A DNA stretch of 64,000 nt. Source: an uncultured Paracoccaceae bacterium. GTDB lineage: Bacteria > Pseudomonadota > Alphaproteobacteria > Rhodobacterales > Rhodobacteraceae. Under the pieces are notes generated by a model that saw only the letters and a program-made list of their open reading frames with translations, ran no database searches and was not told where the DNA came from. Numbering within the stretch: position 1 is the stretch's first letter; each line of letters opens with the position of its first letter. The DNA is taken from positions 186,001-250,000 of the forward strand of contig CANLEQ010000002.1 in assembly GCA_947489705.1 (NCBI GenBank), in the 5' to 3' direction. Below, piece after piece: positions 47,461 to 56,130 of the stretch. The translations under genes and the position numbers were made by a program.

Positions 47461-48906
47461 ATGAGACGCTTGCGCAAGATCAAGATCGTCGCGACCCTTG
47501 GCCCCGCCTCCAACGATTACGAGACGATCCGCGCTCTCTTCGAGGCCGGCGCGGACGTGTTTCGGCTCAACATGAGTCACGGCGAACATTCCGACATCGC
47601 CGAACGCCACCGCATCATCCGCAAGATCGAAGAGGATACCGGGCGGCCGATCGCCATCCTCGCGGATCTTCAGGGCCCGAAACTGCGCGTGGGCACCTTT
47701 GCCAACGGCGAGGAGGACCTTGCCGAGGGACAGGATTTCCGGCTCGACCTCGACGAGACGCCGGGTGACGCCAGCCGCGTGCAACTGCCCCACAAGGAAA
47801 TCTTCGCGGCGCTCGAGCCTGGCGCGTCCCTGCTCGTCAACGACGGCAAGATCCGTCTGAAGGTCCGCGCGTGCGGCGCGGACCATGCGGATTGCACCGT
47901 GACGGTCGGCGGGACGATCTCGAACCGCAAGGGCGTCAACGTGCCCGACGTGGAACTGCCCGTCGCCGCCCTGAGCGAGAAGGACCGCAAGGATCTCGAC
48001 TTCGTCTGCGGGCTGGGGGTCGACTGGCTCGCCCTGTCGTTCGTCCAGCGTCCCCGCGACGTGGAAGAGGCGCGCGAACTGGCCCGCGGCCGCGCCGCGG
48101 TGCTGTCGAAGATCGAAAAGCCCGGCGCGGTCAAGAATTTCGACGCGATCCTGGCCGCATCGGACGGTATCATGGTGGCGCGCGGCGATCTCGGGGTCGA
48201 GCTTCCCGTCCAGAACGTGCCGCCGATCCAGAAGCGGCTGGTCCGCAAGTGCCGTGCCGCGGCCAAGCCGGTGATCGTGGCGACCCAGATGCTCGAATCG
48301 ATGATCGAATCGCCCATGCCCACCCGCGCCGAGGTCAGCGACGTGGCGGCCGCGATCTACGAAGGGGCGGATGCCGTGATGCTGAGCGCCGAATCGGCGG
48401 CGGGCTCCTATCCGGTCGAGGCGGTCGAGACGATGAACAATGTCGCCATCGAGGTCGAGAGCGACCCGACCTATCGCGACGTGATCAACGCAAGCCGCGG
48501 CGGCGACAAGCAGACCGTGGCCGACGCCATCGTTTCGGCGGCGCGCGAGATCGCCGAGACCACGGACATCTCGGCCATCTGCTGCTTCTCGCAATCGGGC
48601 ACCACCGCGACGCTCGTGGCCCGCGAACGGCCGCACGTGCCCATCATCGCCCTCACGTCGATGGTCAACACCGCGCGCAGGCTCTGTCTCAGCTGGGGGA
48701 TGCACTGCGTCCATACCGGCGAGGTCAGCCGCTTCAAGGAAGCGGTGATCAATGCCGCCCGCGCCGCGCGGAGCGAGGGCTTCGCGGATGCCACCGATCA
48801 GATCGTCGTGACGGCGGGCGTGCCCTTCGGGCAGTCCGGCACGACAAACATCCTGCGCGTGGCCCCCTGCGAGGAGCGCCTGATCTACGCGACCGATCCC
48901 GGCTGA
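47461..48906 (+). CDS. pyk: Pyruvate kinase
   Basis: 481 residues. Motifs: [13 protein letters not shown]-like [41 protein letters not shown], signature [20 protein letters not shown] with the catalytic lysine, [12 protein letters not shown] and [20 protein letters not shown]. The C-terminal domain is complete ([20 protein letters not shown]). It makes pyruvate and ATP from phosphoenolpyruvate. Confidence 0.97.
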   Translation: MRRLRKIKIVATLGPASNDYETIRALFEAGADVFRLNMSHGEHSDIAERHRIIRKIEEDTGRPIAILADLQGPKLRVGTFANGEEDLAEGQDFRLDLDETPGDASRVQLPHKEIFAALEPGASLLVNDGKIRLKVRACGADHADCTVTVGGTISNRKGVNVPDVELPVAALSEKDRKDLDFVCGLGVDWLALSFVQRPRDVEEARELARGRAAVLSKIEKPGAVKNFDAILAASDGIMVARGDLGVELPVQNVPPIQKRLVRKCRAAAKPVIVATQMLESMIESPMPTRAEVSDVAAAIYEGADAVMLSAESAAGSYPVEAVETMNNVAIEVESDPTYRDVINASRGGDKQTVADAIVSAAREIAETTDISAICCFSQSGTTATLVARERPHVPIIALTSMVNTARRLCLSWGMHCVHTGEVSRFKEAVINAARAARSEGFADATDQIVVTAGVPFGQSGTTNILRVAPCEERLIYATDPG

Positions 48907-48930
48907 GCCACTTCCGGCGGGGACATCCCC

Positions 48931-48959
48931 TTGCCAAAAGCGACGCGGCCCAATATAGG
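48931..48959 (+). promoter_or_regulatory. Probable rpmI-rplT promoter
   Basis: TTGCCA (48931-48936) and TATAGG (48954-48959) with a 17-base spacer, 79 bases before rpmI. The infC gene that often precedes rpmI is absent, so an own promoter is expected. Confidence 0.6.
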
Positions 48960-49037
48960 GCGCGTTCCTGCGGGGCGACCGGCCCAACGGCATGCCGAGC
49001 CGTCCCGTCTCAAACCTCTCGAAGACAGGAGATGGAA

Positions 49038-49238
49038 ATGCCCAAGATGAAGACGAAATCGAGCGCCAAGAAGCGCTTCAAGGTGACCGCCACCGGCAAG
49101 GTGGTGGGCGGCCACGCCGGCAAGCGGCACGGCATGATCAAGCGCAGCACGAAGTTCATTCGCGATGCGCGTGGAACCCGCGTTCTGAGCGAGCCCGACC
49201 AGAAGCTCGCCAAGTCATTCATGCCCTACGGCCGCTAA
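49038..49238 (+). CDS. rpmI: 50S ribosomal protein L35
   Basis: 66 residues ([40 protein letters not shown]). An ATG two codons upstream is possible, but AGGAG lies 7 bases before 49038. It precedes rplT by 15 bases. Confidence 0.97.
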   Translation: MPKMKTKSSAKKRFKVTATGKVVGGHAGKRHGMIKRSTKFIRDARGTRVLSEPDQKLAKSFMPYGR

Positions 49239-49253
49239 GAGGAGTCCGATCCA

Positions 49254-49619
49254 ATGGCACGCGTCAAAGGTGGGACTGTTACCCACGCCCGTCACAAGAA
49301 GATCACCAAGGCCGCCAAAGGCTATTACGGCCGCCGCAACAACACCTTCAAGACCGCCACGCAGGCCGTCGACAAGGCGAACCAGTACGCGACTCGCGAC
49401 CGCAAGAACCGCAAGCGCAATTTCCGCGCCCTGTGGATCCAGCGGATCAACGCCGCGGTGCGCCTGAACGACGATACCATGACCTATTCGCGGTTCATCA
49501 ACGGTCTGTCGCTCGCCGGCGTCGAGGTCGACCGCAAGGTCCTCGCCGATCTCGCCGTGCACGAGCCCGAGGCATTCTCGGCCATCGTCGACCAGGCCAA
49601 GGGCGCCCTCGCCGCCTGA
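49254..49619 (+). CDS. rplT: 50S ribosomal protein L20
   Basis: 121 residues ([60 protein letters not shown]). Essential early 50S assembly protein and a translational repressor of its operon in E. coli. A strong terminator follows. Confidence 0.98.
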   Translation: MARVKGGTVTHARHKKITKAAKGYYGRRNNTFKTATQAVDKANQYATRDRKNRKRNFRALWIQRINAAVRLNDDTMTYSRFINGLSLAGVEVDRKVLADLAVHEPEAFSAIVDQAKGALAA

Positions 49620-49641
49620 TCGCGATCCGCATGGTCGTGAA

Positions 49642-49675
49642 GGGCCGGATGCGTCACCCGCATCCGGCCCTTTTT
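49642..49675 (+). terminator. rplT terminator, possibly bidirectional
   Basis: GGGCCGGATGCG and CGCATCCGGCCC form a perfect 12-bp stem with a 5-base loop and are followed by TTTTT. It lies 22 bases past the rplT stop, between convergent genes, and may serve both. Confidence 0.9.
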
Positions 49676-49694
49676 CATGCGCGAGGCATGGCGA

Positions 49695-50432
49695 TCAACC
49701 GCCCAGACGCTCTTCGAGAAAATCGTTGAACGCCTCCCAGCTCTCCTCGGCCGCACGCTCCTGATAGCTTTCGCCGGGCTCCGTGAAACCGTGAGGCGCG
49801 CCCGCATAGATCTCGACGGTATAAGTCGCCCCCGCCCGCTCCAGTTCGACCGTCAGCCTGTGCAGGTTATCGAGGGTCTGAGAGGTATCCCCGCCGCCAT
49901 GCATGATCAGGATCGGTGCGGCCTCGCCGGTATAGCCCTGTCCTTCGGGCGTCCCGAGCGATCCGTGGAACGTCGCGAAGCCCGTCGCGCGGTCCGCGAA
50001 GTCCGACCGGGCCATCTCGAGCGCCACCCCGCCGCCAAAGCAATAGCCGGCGACGACCATCCCCTCGGCGCCCGACTGCGCCTCCGCCTGGTCGAGCCCG
50101 GCCTGCAACAGCATGCGCATCTTCTCGCGATCCTCGCCGAGTTCCGAGGACGCGGCGCGGTTCTCTTCCATCGTCCCGGTGGGCGTGTCGGCGCCGAACA
50201 TGTCGACGACGAACACATCGTAGCCTTCTTCGGCCATCCGGTCGGCCTGGTCCCGCTCGAACTGGTCGATGCCGTTCCAGTCGTGGACGAGAACCACGAG
50301 ACCGTCCGCATCGTTGTCCGCGGCGGCATAATATCCGGTATGCGCGACGCCATCGACATCGTAGGCGACGTCGTCGGCAAAGGCCGGGCCGACCGCCGTC
50401 AGGGCGATCATGGAGGTAAGCAGGGTCTTCAT
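49695..50432 (-). CDS. Secreted dienelactone hydrolase-like protein
   Basis: 245 residues from ATG 50432 with GAGGAG upstream. The signal peptide is MKTLLTSMIALTAVGPAFA. The alpha/beta hydrolase of the dienelactone-hydrolase type has the cysteine nucleophile in GYCFGGG, with DWNGID, LIMHGGGD (Asp) and APHGFTEPG (His). The family hydrolyses enol lactones or other small esters; export to the periplasm argues against the classical catechol pathway. Substrate unknown. Convergent with rplT and divergent from pheS. Confidence 0.88.
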   Translation of the reverse strand: MKTLLTSMIALTAVGPAFADDVAYDVDGVAHTGYYAAADNDADGLVVLVHDWNGIDQFERDQADRMAEEGYDVFVVDMFGADTPTGTMEENRAASSELGEDREKMRMLLQAGLDQAEAQSGAEGMVVAGYCFGGGVALEMARSDFADRATGFATFHGSLGTPEGQGYTGEAAPILIMHGGGDTSQTLDNLHRLTVELERAGATYTVEIYAGAPHGFTEPGESYQERAAEESWEAFNDFLEERLGG

Positions 50433-50577
50433 CGAAAGGCTCCTCTTCAAGCGATATGGAGATCTACATGGAACATCGGGGCGCCGGGTCGAGCGAGTCT
50501 TGTCCGACGATATCACCCTTCGCCGGCGCGGCGATCCCCCGATATGCCGCAGCCGTCGTGCCGCCGGCCGGCCGCGC

Positions 50578-50606
50578 TTGCCACAGCGGCCCGCCCGCGA
50601 TAGCAA
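50578..50606 (+). promoter_or_regulatory. Probable pheS promoter
   Basis: TTGCCA (50578-50583) and TAGCAA (50601-50606) with a 17-base spacer. The RNA start would be about 15 bases before the ATG, leaving almost no leader and no clear ribosome site. Confidence 0.55.
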
Positions 50607-50627
50607 CCGCGCCAAACGCCGGATTGG

Positions 50628-51713
50628 ATGACGATGATGGATGACCTTCGCACGAAATACCTCTCGCAGATCGACACGGCGTCGACCGAAGCCGCGCTGG
50701 AGGATCTGCGCCTCGCCGCCATCGGCAAGAAGGGCGAGGTGAGCCTCGCCATGCGCTCTCTGGGCAAGATGACCCCCGAGGAACGCCAGATCGAGGGCCC
50801 GCGTCTCAATGCCCTGAAGGACGAGATCACCTCGGCCATCGCCGCCAAGAAGGCCGCCCTCGAGGATGCGGCGCTCGAGGAGCGGCTGCGCCACGAATGG
50901 CTCGACGTGACGCTTCCCGGACGCGGCGGCGCGCGCGGTGTGGCCGAGGGTTCGGTCCATCCCGTCAGCCAGGTCTGGGAGGAATGCACCGCGATCTTTG
51001 CCGATATGGGGTTCCGCGTCGCCGAAGGCCCGCAGGTCGAGAGCGACTGGTACAATTTCGACGCGCTCAACATCCCCGACCACCACCCCGCCCGCGGCGA
51101 GATGGACACGTTCTACATGCACCGTGCGGCGGGCGACGACCGGCCGCCGCATGTCCTGCGCACCCACACCTCGCCGGTCCAGATCCGCTCCATGCAGGAG
51201 CACGGCGCGCCGCTCAGGATCATCTGTCCCGGCCGCGTCTACCGCGCCGATTTCGACCAGACCCATACGCCGATGTTCCACCAGGTCGAGGGCCTCGCCA
51301 TCGGCCGCGACATTTCGATGGCGAACCTCAAATGGGTGCTCGAGGAGTTCTTCACCGCCTTCTTCGGCACCAAGGTCAGAACGCGGTTCCGCGCCTCGCA
51401 TTTCCCCTTCACCGAACCCTCGGCCGAGGTCGACATCCAGTGCAGTTTCGAAGGCGGCACCGTGAAGGTCGGCGAGGGCGATGGCTGGCTCGAGGTGCTG
51501 GGCTCGGGCATGGTGCACCCGCACGTCCTGCGCGCGGGCGGCATCGATCCGGACGAATGGCAGGGCTTCGCCTTCGGCATGGGCATCGACCGGATCGCGA
51601 TGCTGAAATACGGCATCCCCGACCTGCGCGCCTTTTTCGATTCGGACCTGCGCTGGCTCCGGCATTACGGCTTCAGCGCGCTGCAGGTGCCGACGCTCCG
51701 GGCGGGCGTCTGA
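50628..51713 (+). CDS. pheS: Phenylalanine-tRNA ligase alpha subunit
   Basis: 361 residues from the first ATG (ATG at 50634 or 50637 also possible; no Shine-Dalgarno decides). The N-terminal coiled coil ([20 protein letters not shown]) is followed by the class II core: [32 protein letters not shown] (motif 2), [20 protein letters not shown] and [18 protein letters not shown] (motif 3). It charges tRNA-Phe with PheT. pheT follows after a small inserted gene. Confidence 0.96.
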   Translation: MTMMDDLRTKYLSQIDTASTEAALEDLRLAAIGKKGEVSLAMRSLGKMTPEERQIEGPRLNALKDEITSAIAAKKAALEDAALEERLRHEWLDVTLPGRGGARGVAEGSVHPVSQVWEECTAIFADMGFRVAEGPQVESDWYNFDALNIPDHHPARGEMDTFYMHRAAGDDRPPHVLRTHTSPVQIRSMQEHGAPLRIICPGRVYRADFDQTHTPMFHQVEGLAIGRDISMANLKWVLEEFFTAFFGTKVRTRFRASHFPFTEPSAEVDIQCSFEGGTVKVGEGDGWLEVLGSGMVHPHVLRAGGIDPDEWQGFAFGMGIDRIAMLKYGIPDLRAFFDSDLRWLRHYGFSALQVPTLRAGV

Positions 51714-51752
51714 CCGTTAGACGCCCCCCTTCCTTTGGATACGGAGTGCAGC

Positions 51753-52028
51753 ATGAAGCTTTTCCGGCACGAGAACCGCCAGAAATCAAAACGCTCGCGT
51801 CGCTTCTACGCCATGACCGAGATCGTCTATACGGCCGTGGACTTTACCGCGGCCCTGGGCTTCCTCGTAGGCTCCGTCCTCTTCTTCTGGAAGAGCCTCG
51901 AGACGATGGCGATCTGGTTCTTCGTCGTGGGCTCGGCGTGCTTCGCGCTCAAGCCCACCATACGTTTCGCGCGCGAAATTCGGCTGGCCGCGATGGGCGA
52001 CGAGGAGGACCTCGCGGAACGCGAGTGA
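51753..52028 (+). CDS. YrhK-like membrane protein
   Basis: 91 residues from ATG 51753 behind ACGGAG. A basic N terminus and two hydrophobic helices (AVDFTAALGFLVGSVLFFW and LETMAIWFFVVGSACFALK) resemble the YrhK domain. Function unknown. It lies between pheS and pheT, 39 and 82 bp away, so it may be co-transcribed with them. Confidence 0.75.
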   Translation: MKLFRHENRQKSKRSRRFYAMTEIVYTAVDFTAALGFLVGSVLFFWKSLETMAIWFFVVGSACFALKPTIRFAREIRLAAMGDEEDLAERE

Positions 52029-52110
52029 CGACCGCTCTGAGCCGCATGCCTTCCAATCGGACCCGTGCCGGGATACGCACGCACCCAATAGTCAAAATCG
52101 GACCCGCGAC

Positions 52111-54507
52111 ATGAAATTCACCCTCTCCTGGCTGCGCGACCATCTCGAGACCGAGGCGGGCGTCGACGAGATCGCCGAGACGCTGACCGATCTGGGCCTC
52201 GAGGTCGAGGAGGTCACCGACCCCGCCGCGCGGCTGCACGATTTCACGCTGGGCTTCGTCGAAAGCGCCGAGAAGCATCCCGATGCCGACCGCCTGAAAG
52301 TCTGTCAGGTCGCGACCGACGCGGGCGTGAAGCAGATCATCTGCGGCGCCCCCAATGCCCGCGCGGGCATCACCGTCGTCGTCGCCAGGCCCGGTACATA
52401 TGTCCCCGGCATCGACACCACGATCCAGGTCGGCAAGATCCGCGGGGTCGAGAGCCACGGCATGATGGCCTCCGAACGCGAGATGGAGCTCAGCGACGAA
52501 CATTCCGGCATCATCGAGTTGCCCTCGGGCGAGGTCGGTCAGCGGTTCAGCGATTGGCTGGCCACGAACGACCCGACCCGGATCGACCCGGTGATCGAGA
52601 TCGCGATCACGCCGAACCGGCAGGATGCGCTCGGGGTTCGCGGCATCGCGCGCGATCTCGCGGCGCGCGGCCTCGGCACGCTGAAACCGGCACCCGAAGC
52701 GCGGATCGAAGGCAGCTTTCCCTGCCCCATCGGCGTCACCATCGACGACGACGCCCTTTCCCATGCGCCGCATTTCGCCGGGCGCCTGATCCGCGGCGTA
52801 ACGAACGGACCCTCGCCCGCCTGGCTTCAGGCGCGGCTCAAGGCGATCGGGCTGCGTCCGATCTCGGCGCTGGTCGACATCACCAACTTCTTCACCTTCG
52901 ATCGCAACCGTCCGCTGCATGTCTTCGATGCCGTCAAGGTCACGGGCGACCTGCGGGTGCATCTGGCGCGCGGCGGCGAGACGCTGGAGGCGCTGGACGA
53001 GCGCAGCTACACCTTCCCCGAAGGCGCGCTCGCCATCTCGGACGATCGCGGCGTGGAATCCATCGCCGGCATCATGGGGGGCGCGCCCTCGGGTGTGAGC
53101 GACGAGACCACGGACGTGTTCGTCGAATCCGCGTGGTGGGACCTCGTCACCATCGCCCGGACGGGACGCGCGATGAAGATCCACTCGGATGCCCGCTACC
53201 GGTTCGAGCGGGGCGTGGACCCGGCCTTCACGCGGCCCGGCCTCGACCTCGCGACGCAGATGATCCTCGATCTCTGCGGCGGCGAGGCGTCGGAGGCGGT
53301 CGAGGCCGGGGCGCCCGCGATCGAAGAGCGATCCTACCGGCTCGACACGACACGCGTGCAGAGCCTCGTCGGCATGGAGATCGCGCCCGACGCGCAGCGC
53401 AAGACGCTGGAATCGCTGGGCTTCAAGCTCGACGGAGACATGGCGCACGTCCCCACCTGGCGGCGCGACGTTCAGGGCGAGGCCGACCTCGTGGAAGAGG
53501 TCGCGCGCATGGCATCGCTCACCCACCTCGCGCCGCAGCCTATGCCGCGGGAGCGGCCCGGCGTGCCCGCGCCGATCCTGACCACGGGCCAGAAGGCCGA
53601 ACAGACCGCCCGCCGCACCTGTGCCGCGCTGGGATACAACGAGGTCGTCAGCTATTCCTTCATCGACAAGGCCGCCGCGGCACTCTTTGCCGGCGGCAAC
53701 GATGCATCGATGCTCGAAAACCCGATCTCGTCGGAGATGAGCCATCTGCGCCCCTCGCTCCTGCCGGGCCTTCTTCAGGCCGCGACGCGCAACATGAAGC
53801 GCGGACAGCCGGATCTGGCGCTCTTCGAGGTCGGGACGGTGTTCTCGGGTGGCGAACCCGGCGAACAGGCCGTCCAGATGGCCGGGATCCTGACGGGGCG
53901 CACCGGCCCCAAGGACGTTCATGGCAGCGCCCGGGCCGTCGACCTGTTCGACGCCAAGGCGGATCTGCTCGCCATTCTCGGCGGCCTGAACGCGCCCGCC
54001 AAGACGCAGATCCTGCGCGGCGGCGAGGGCTGGTGGCATCCGGGCCGGCACGGGCGCGTCTGTCTCGGGCCGAAAAAGACCCTGGCCGTGTTCGGCGAAC
54101 TGCATCCCCGTATCCTGCGCGCGATGGGGATTCGGACCGGCGCGGTGGCCTTCACGATCTGGCCGGACGAAATTCCCGTCCCCCGCAACCAGGGGCATGC
54201 CCGCGCGCCGCTCGAGCTTGCCGATCTGCAGGCGGTGGAACGCGACTTCGCCTTCGTCGTCGATGCGGATGTCGAGGCCGCGACCATCGTGAATGCGGCG
54301 CAGGGCGCGGACAAGGCGCTGATCGACGATGTCCGGGTCTTCGACCAGTTCGTCGGCGGCGCGCTCGGCGAGGACAAGAAATCCCTTGCCATCACCGTGC
54401 GGCTGCAACCGCGCGGCGAAACACTCACCGATGCGCAGATCGAGGCCGTCGCCAAGGCCGTCGTCGCCAAGGTCGAAAAGGCCAGCGGCGGAACGCTGCG
54501 CGGCTGA
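52111..54507 (+). CDS. pheT: Phenylalanine-tRNA ligase beta subunit
   Basis: 798 residues, full length. N-terminal MKFTLSWLRDHLETEAGVDE, the EMAP-type tRNA-binding domain (CQVATDAGVKQIICGAPNAR), the B3/B4 editing region (LVDITNFFTFDRNRPLHVFD), B5, and the C-terminal anticodon-binding domain (ELADLQAVERDFAFVVDADV). It completes the (alpha-beta)2 synthetase. Its stop overlaps the next ATG (TGATG). Confidence 0.97.
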   Translation: MKFTLSWLRDHLETEAGVDEIAETLTDLGLEVEEVTDPAARLHDFTLGFVESAEKHPDADRLKVCQVATDAGVKQIICGAPNARAGITVVVARPGTYVPGIDTTIQVGKIRGVESHGMMASEREMELSDEHSGIIELPSGEVGQRFSDWLATNDPTRIDPVIEIAITPNRQDALGVRGIARDLAARGLGTLKPAPEARIEGSFPCPIGVTIDDDALSHAPHFAGRLIRGVTNGPSPAWLQARLKAIGLRPISALVDITNFFTFDRNRPLHVFDAVKVTGDLRVHLARGGETLEALDERSYTFPEGALAISDDRGVESIAGIMGGAPSGVSDETTDVFVESAWWDLVTIARTGRAMKIHSDARYRFERGVDPAFTRPGLDLATQMILDLCGGEASEAVEAGAPAIEERSYRLDTTRVQSLVGMEIAPDAQRKTLESLGFKLDGDMAHVPTWRRDVQGEADLVEEVARMASLTHLAPQPMPRERPGVPAPILTTGQKAEQTARRTCAALGYNEVVSYSFIDKAAAALFAGGNDASMLENPISSEMSHLRPSLLPGLLQAATRNMKRGQPDLALFEVGTVFSGGEPGEQAVQMAGILTGRTGPKDVHGSARAVDLFDAKADLLAILGGLNAPAKTQILRGGEGWWHPGRHGRVCLGPKKTLAVFGELHPRILRAMGIRTGAVAFTIWPDEIPVPRNQGHARAPLELADLQAVERDFAFVVDADVEAATIVNAAQGADKALIDDVRVFDQFVGGALGEDKKSLAITVRLQPRGETLTDAQIEAVAKAVVAKVEKASGGTLRG

Positions 54508-55370
54508 TGCGGGCGGCCGCGGTCGCCGCCATCGTCGTGGCGGCGATGCTCTGGGGCACGACCGGCACGATCCAGGCGGTTCTGCCCGAGGGGCGCGAGC
54601 CGCTCGCGGTTGGTGCCCTGCGCCTGATGATCGGAGCGGTCTCGCTGATCGTGCTGGCCGCATTCCAGCGCGCGCGAGTGCCGCGCGGGATGCCCTGGCC
54701 GGGCGTGGTGTTCGCCGCGGCCGCCATCGCGGGCTACAACCTGCTGTTCTTTCATGCGGTGACGCTTGCCGGGGTGGGGATCGGCACGGCCGTCACGATC
54801 GGCAGCGCACCGATCTGGGCCAGCCTCTTCGAACTTGTCGTCCTGCGCCGGGGGCCGGGCCTGCTGCGCGGCGCGGGACAGGCCGTGTCGATCTGCGGCG
54901 TGGCGTTGCTGGGGCTTGCCGGCGGCGCGGTCGCGTCGGCCCCGGGGGTGGCGCTCTCGCTTGGCGCGGGCGCTTGCTACGCCGCCTATTCGCTGGCGAC
55001 CAGCCGCGTGTCGGGCCGCGCGCCACCGGCAATCATCGCCGCGGCGACGTTCACCCTGGCCGCCCTTCTCGCGGCGCCGATCCTGGTCATCCTGCCGCCC
55101 GTCTGGATCGCGGGGCCCTCCTCCTGGGCGGCGTTGGTCTTTCTGGGGGCGGGCGCCACGGGACTTTCCTACGCGCTCTATACCTGGGGGCTCGGGCGGG
55201 TGGCCGCATCCACCGCGGTGACGCTGGCACTGGCCGAACCCGTCACGGCATGGCTGCTCGCCACCCTCTTCGTGGGCGAAGAGGTGACGGTGCGTTCGCT
55301 GACCGGCGTGTCGCTGATCCTCGTCGGGCTTGCCATCGTCGCCGGCCTTCCGCGGAACCGCGGTCGATGA
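54507..55370 (+). CDS. EamA/DMT-family transporter
   Basis: 287 residues with about ten membrane helices in two EamA repeats (MLWGTTGTIQAVLPEG, IAGYNLLFFHAVTLAGVGIG, then CYAAYSLATSRVSG and GLSYALYTWGLGRVAASTAV). Such proteins export amino acids or other metabolites. It is read from an ATG inside the pheT stop, so it depends on pheT translation. Substrate not predictable. Confidence 0.88.
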   Translation: MRAAAVAAIVVAAMLWGTTGTIQAVLPEGREPLAVGALRLMIGAVSLIVLAAFQRARVPRGMPWPGVVFAAAAIAGYNLLFFHAVTLAGVGIGTAVTIGSAPIWASLFELVVLRRGPGLLRGAGQAVSICGVALLGLAGGAVASAPGVALSLGAGACYAAYSLATSRVSGRAPPAIIAAATFTLAALLAAPILVILPPVWIAGPSSWAALVFLGAGATGLSYALYTWGLGRVAASTAVTLALAEPVTAWLLATLFVGEEVTVRSLTGVSLILVGLAIVAGLPRNRGR

Positions 55371-55379
55371 GATCCGCGC

Positions 55380-56120
55380 CTATCCCCGCCCGACGAACGG
55401 CATGGCGCTCGCCATCACGGTCATGAACTGGACATTCGCGTCGAGCGGCAGGGACGCCATGTGCAGGACCGAACTCGCGACGTGGCTGGCATCCATGACC
55501 GGCTCGACCTTGCGGCTGCCATCGGCCTGCGGCACGCCCCTGGTCATCTTCTCGGCCATGTCGGTCAGCGCGTTGCCGATGTCGATCTGGCCGCAGGCGA
55601 TCCCGAAGGGCCGCCCGTCGAGGCTCACCGTGCGGGTCAGCCCCGTGACCGCGTGTTTCGACATCGTGTAGGCCGCCGATCCCGGGCGCGGCACATGCGC
55701 CGAGATCGAGCCGTTGTTGATGATGCGCCCGCCCTGGGGATCCTGCCGACGCATCAGACCGAAGGCCGCGCGCGCGCACAGGAACATGCCGGTCACGTTG
55801 GTGTCGATCAGCCTGCGGAAATCCTCCACTGCGATCTCGTCGAGGGTGCCGTCGCCGATATTCATGCCGGCATTGTTGAAGAGCGCGTCGAGCCGGCCCC
55901 ATTCCTGCGCGACCTTGACGAAGGTTTCGGTGACCGCACCCTCGTCGGTCACGTCGGTCGGCAGGATCAGCGTATCTGCGTCGTGACCTTCGGCCGTTTC
56001 GCGCAAGGCGTCCTCGCGACGGCCCACCAGCGCCACGCGCCAGCCCGCATCGAGGAACGCGCGGGCGGTGGTGCGGCCGATGCCGCTGCTCGCGCCGGTG
56101 ATCAGGATGGTCTGCGTCAT
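55380..56120 (-). CDS. Short-chain dehydrogenase/reductase
   Basis: 246 residues from ATG 56120 (MTQTILITGASSGIG). The NAD(P) motif TGASSGIG, NNAG at 82-85 and the catalytic S138 (or S140), Y151, K155 (YTMSK) are present, so it is a classical SDR. It lies 10 bases downstream of the IlvD/Edd gene and is probably its operon partner, acting as a sugar or sugar-acid dehydrogenase; that role is inferred from place. It is convergent with the DMT gene. Confidence 0.9.
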   Translation of the reverse strand: MTQTILITGASSGIGRTTARAFLDAGWRVALVGRREDALRETAEGHDADTLILPTDVTDEGAVTETFVKVAQEWGRLDALFNNAGMNIGDGTLDEIAVEDFRRLIDTNVTGMFLCARAAFGLMRRQDPQGGRIINNGSISAHVPRPGSAAYTMSKHAVTGLTRTVSLDGRPFGIACGQIDIGNALTDMAEKMTRGVPQADGSRKVEPVMDASHVASSVLHMASLPLDANVQFMTVMASAMPFVGRG

Positions 56121-56130
56121 GGAAATATCC

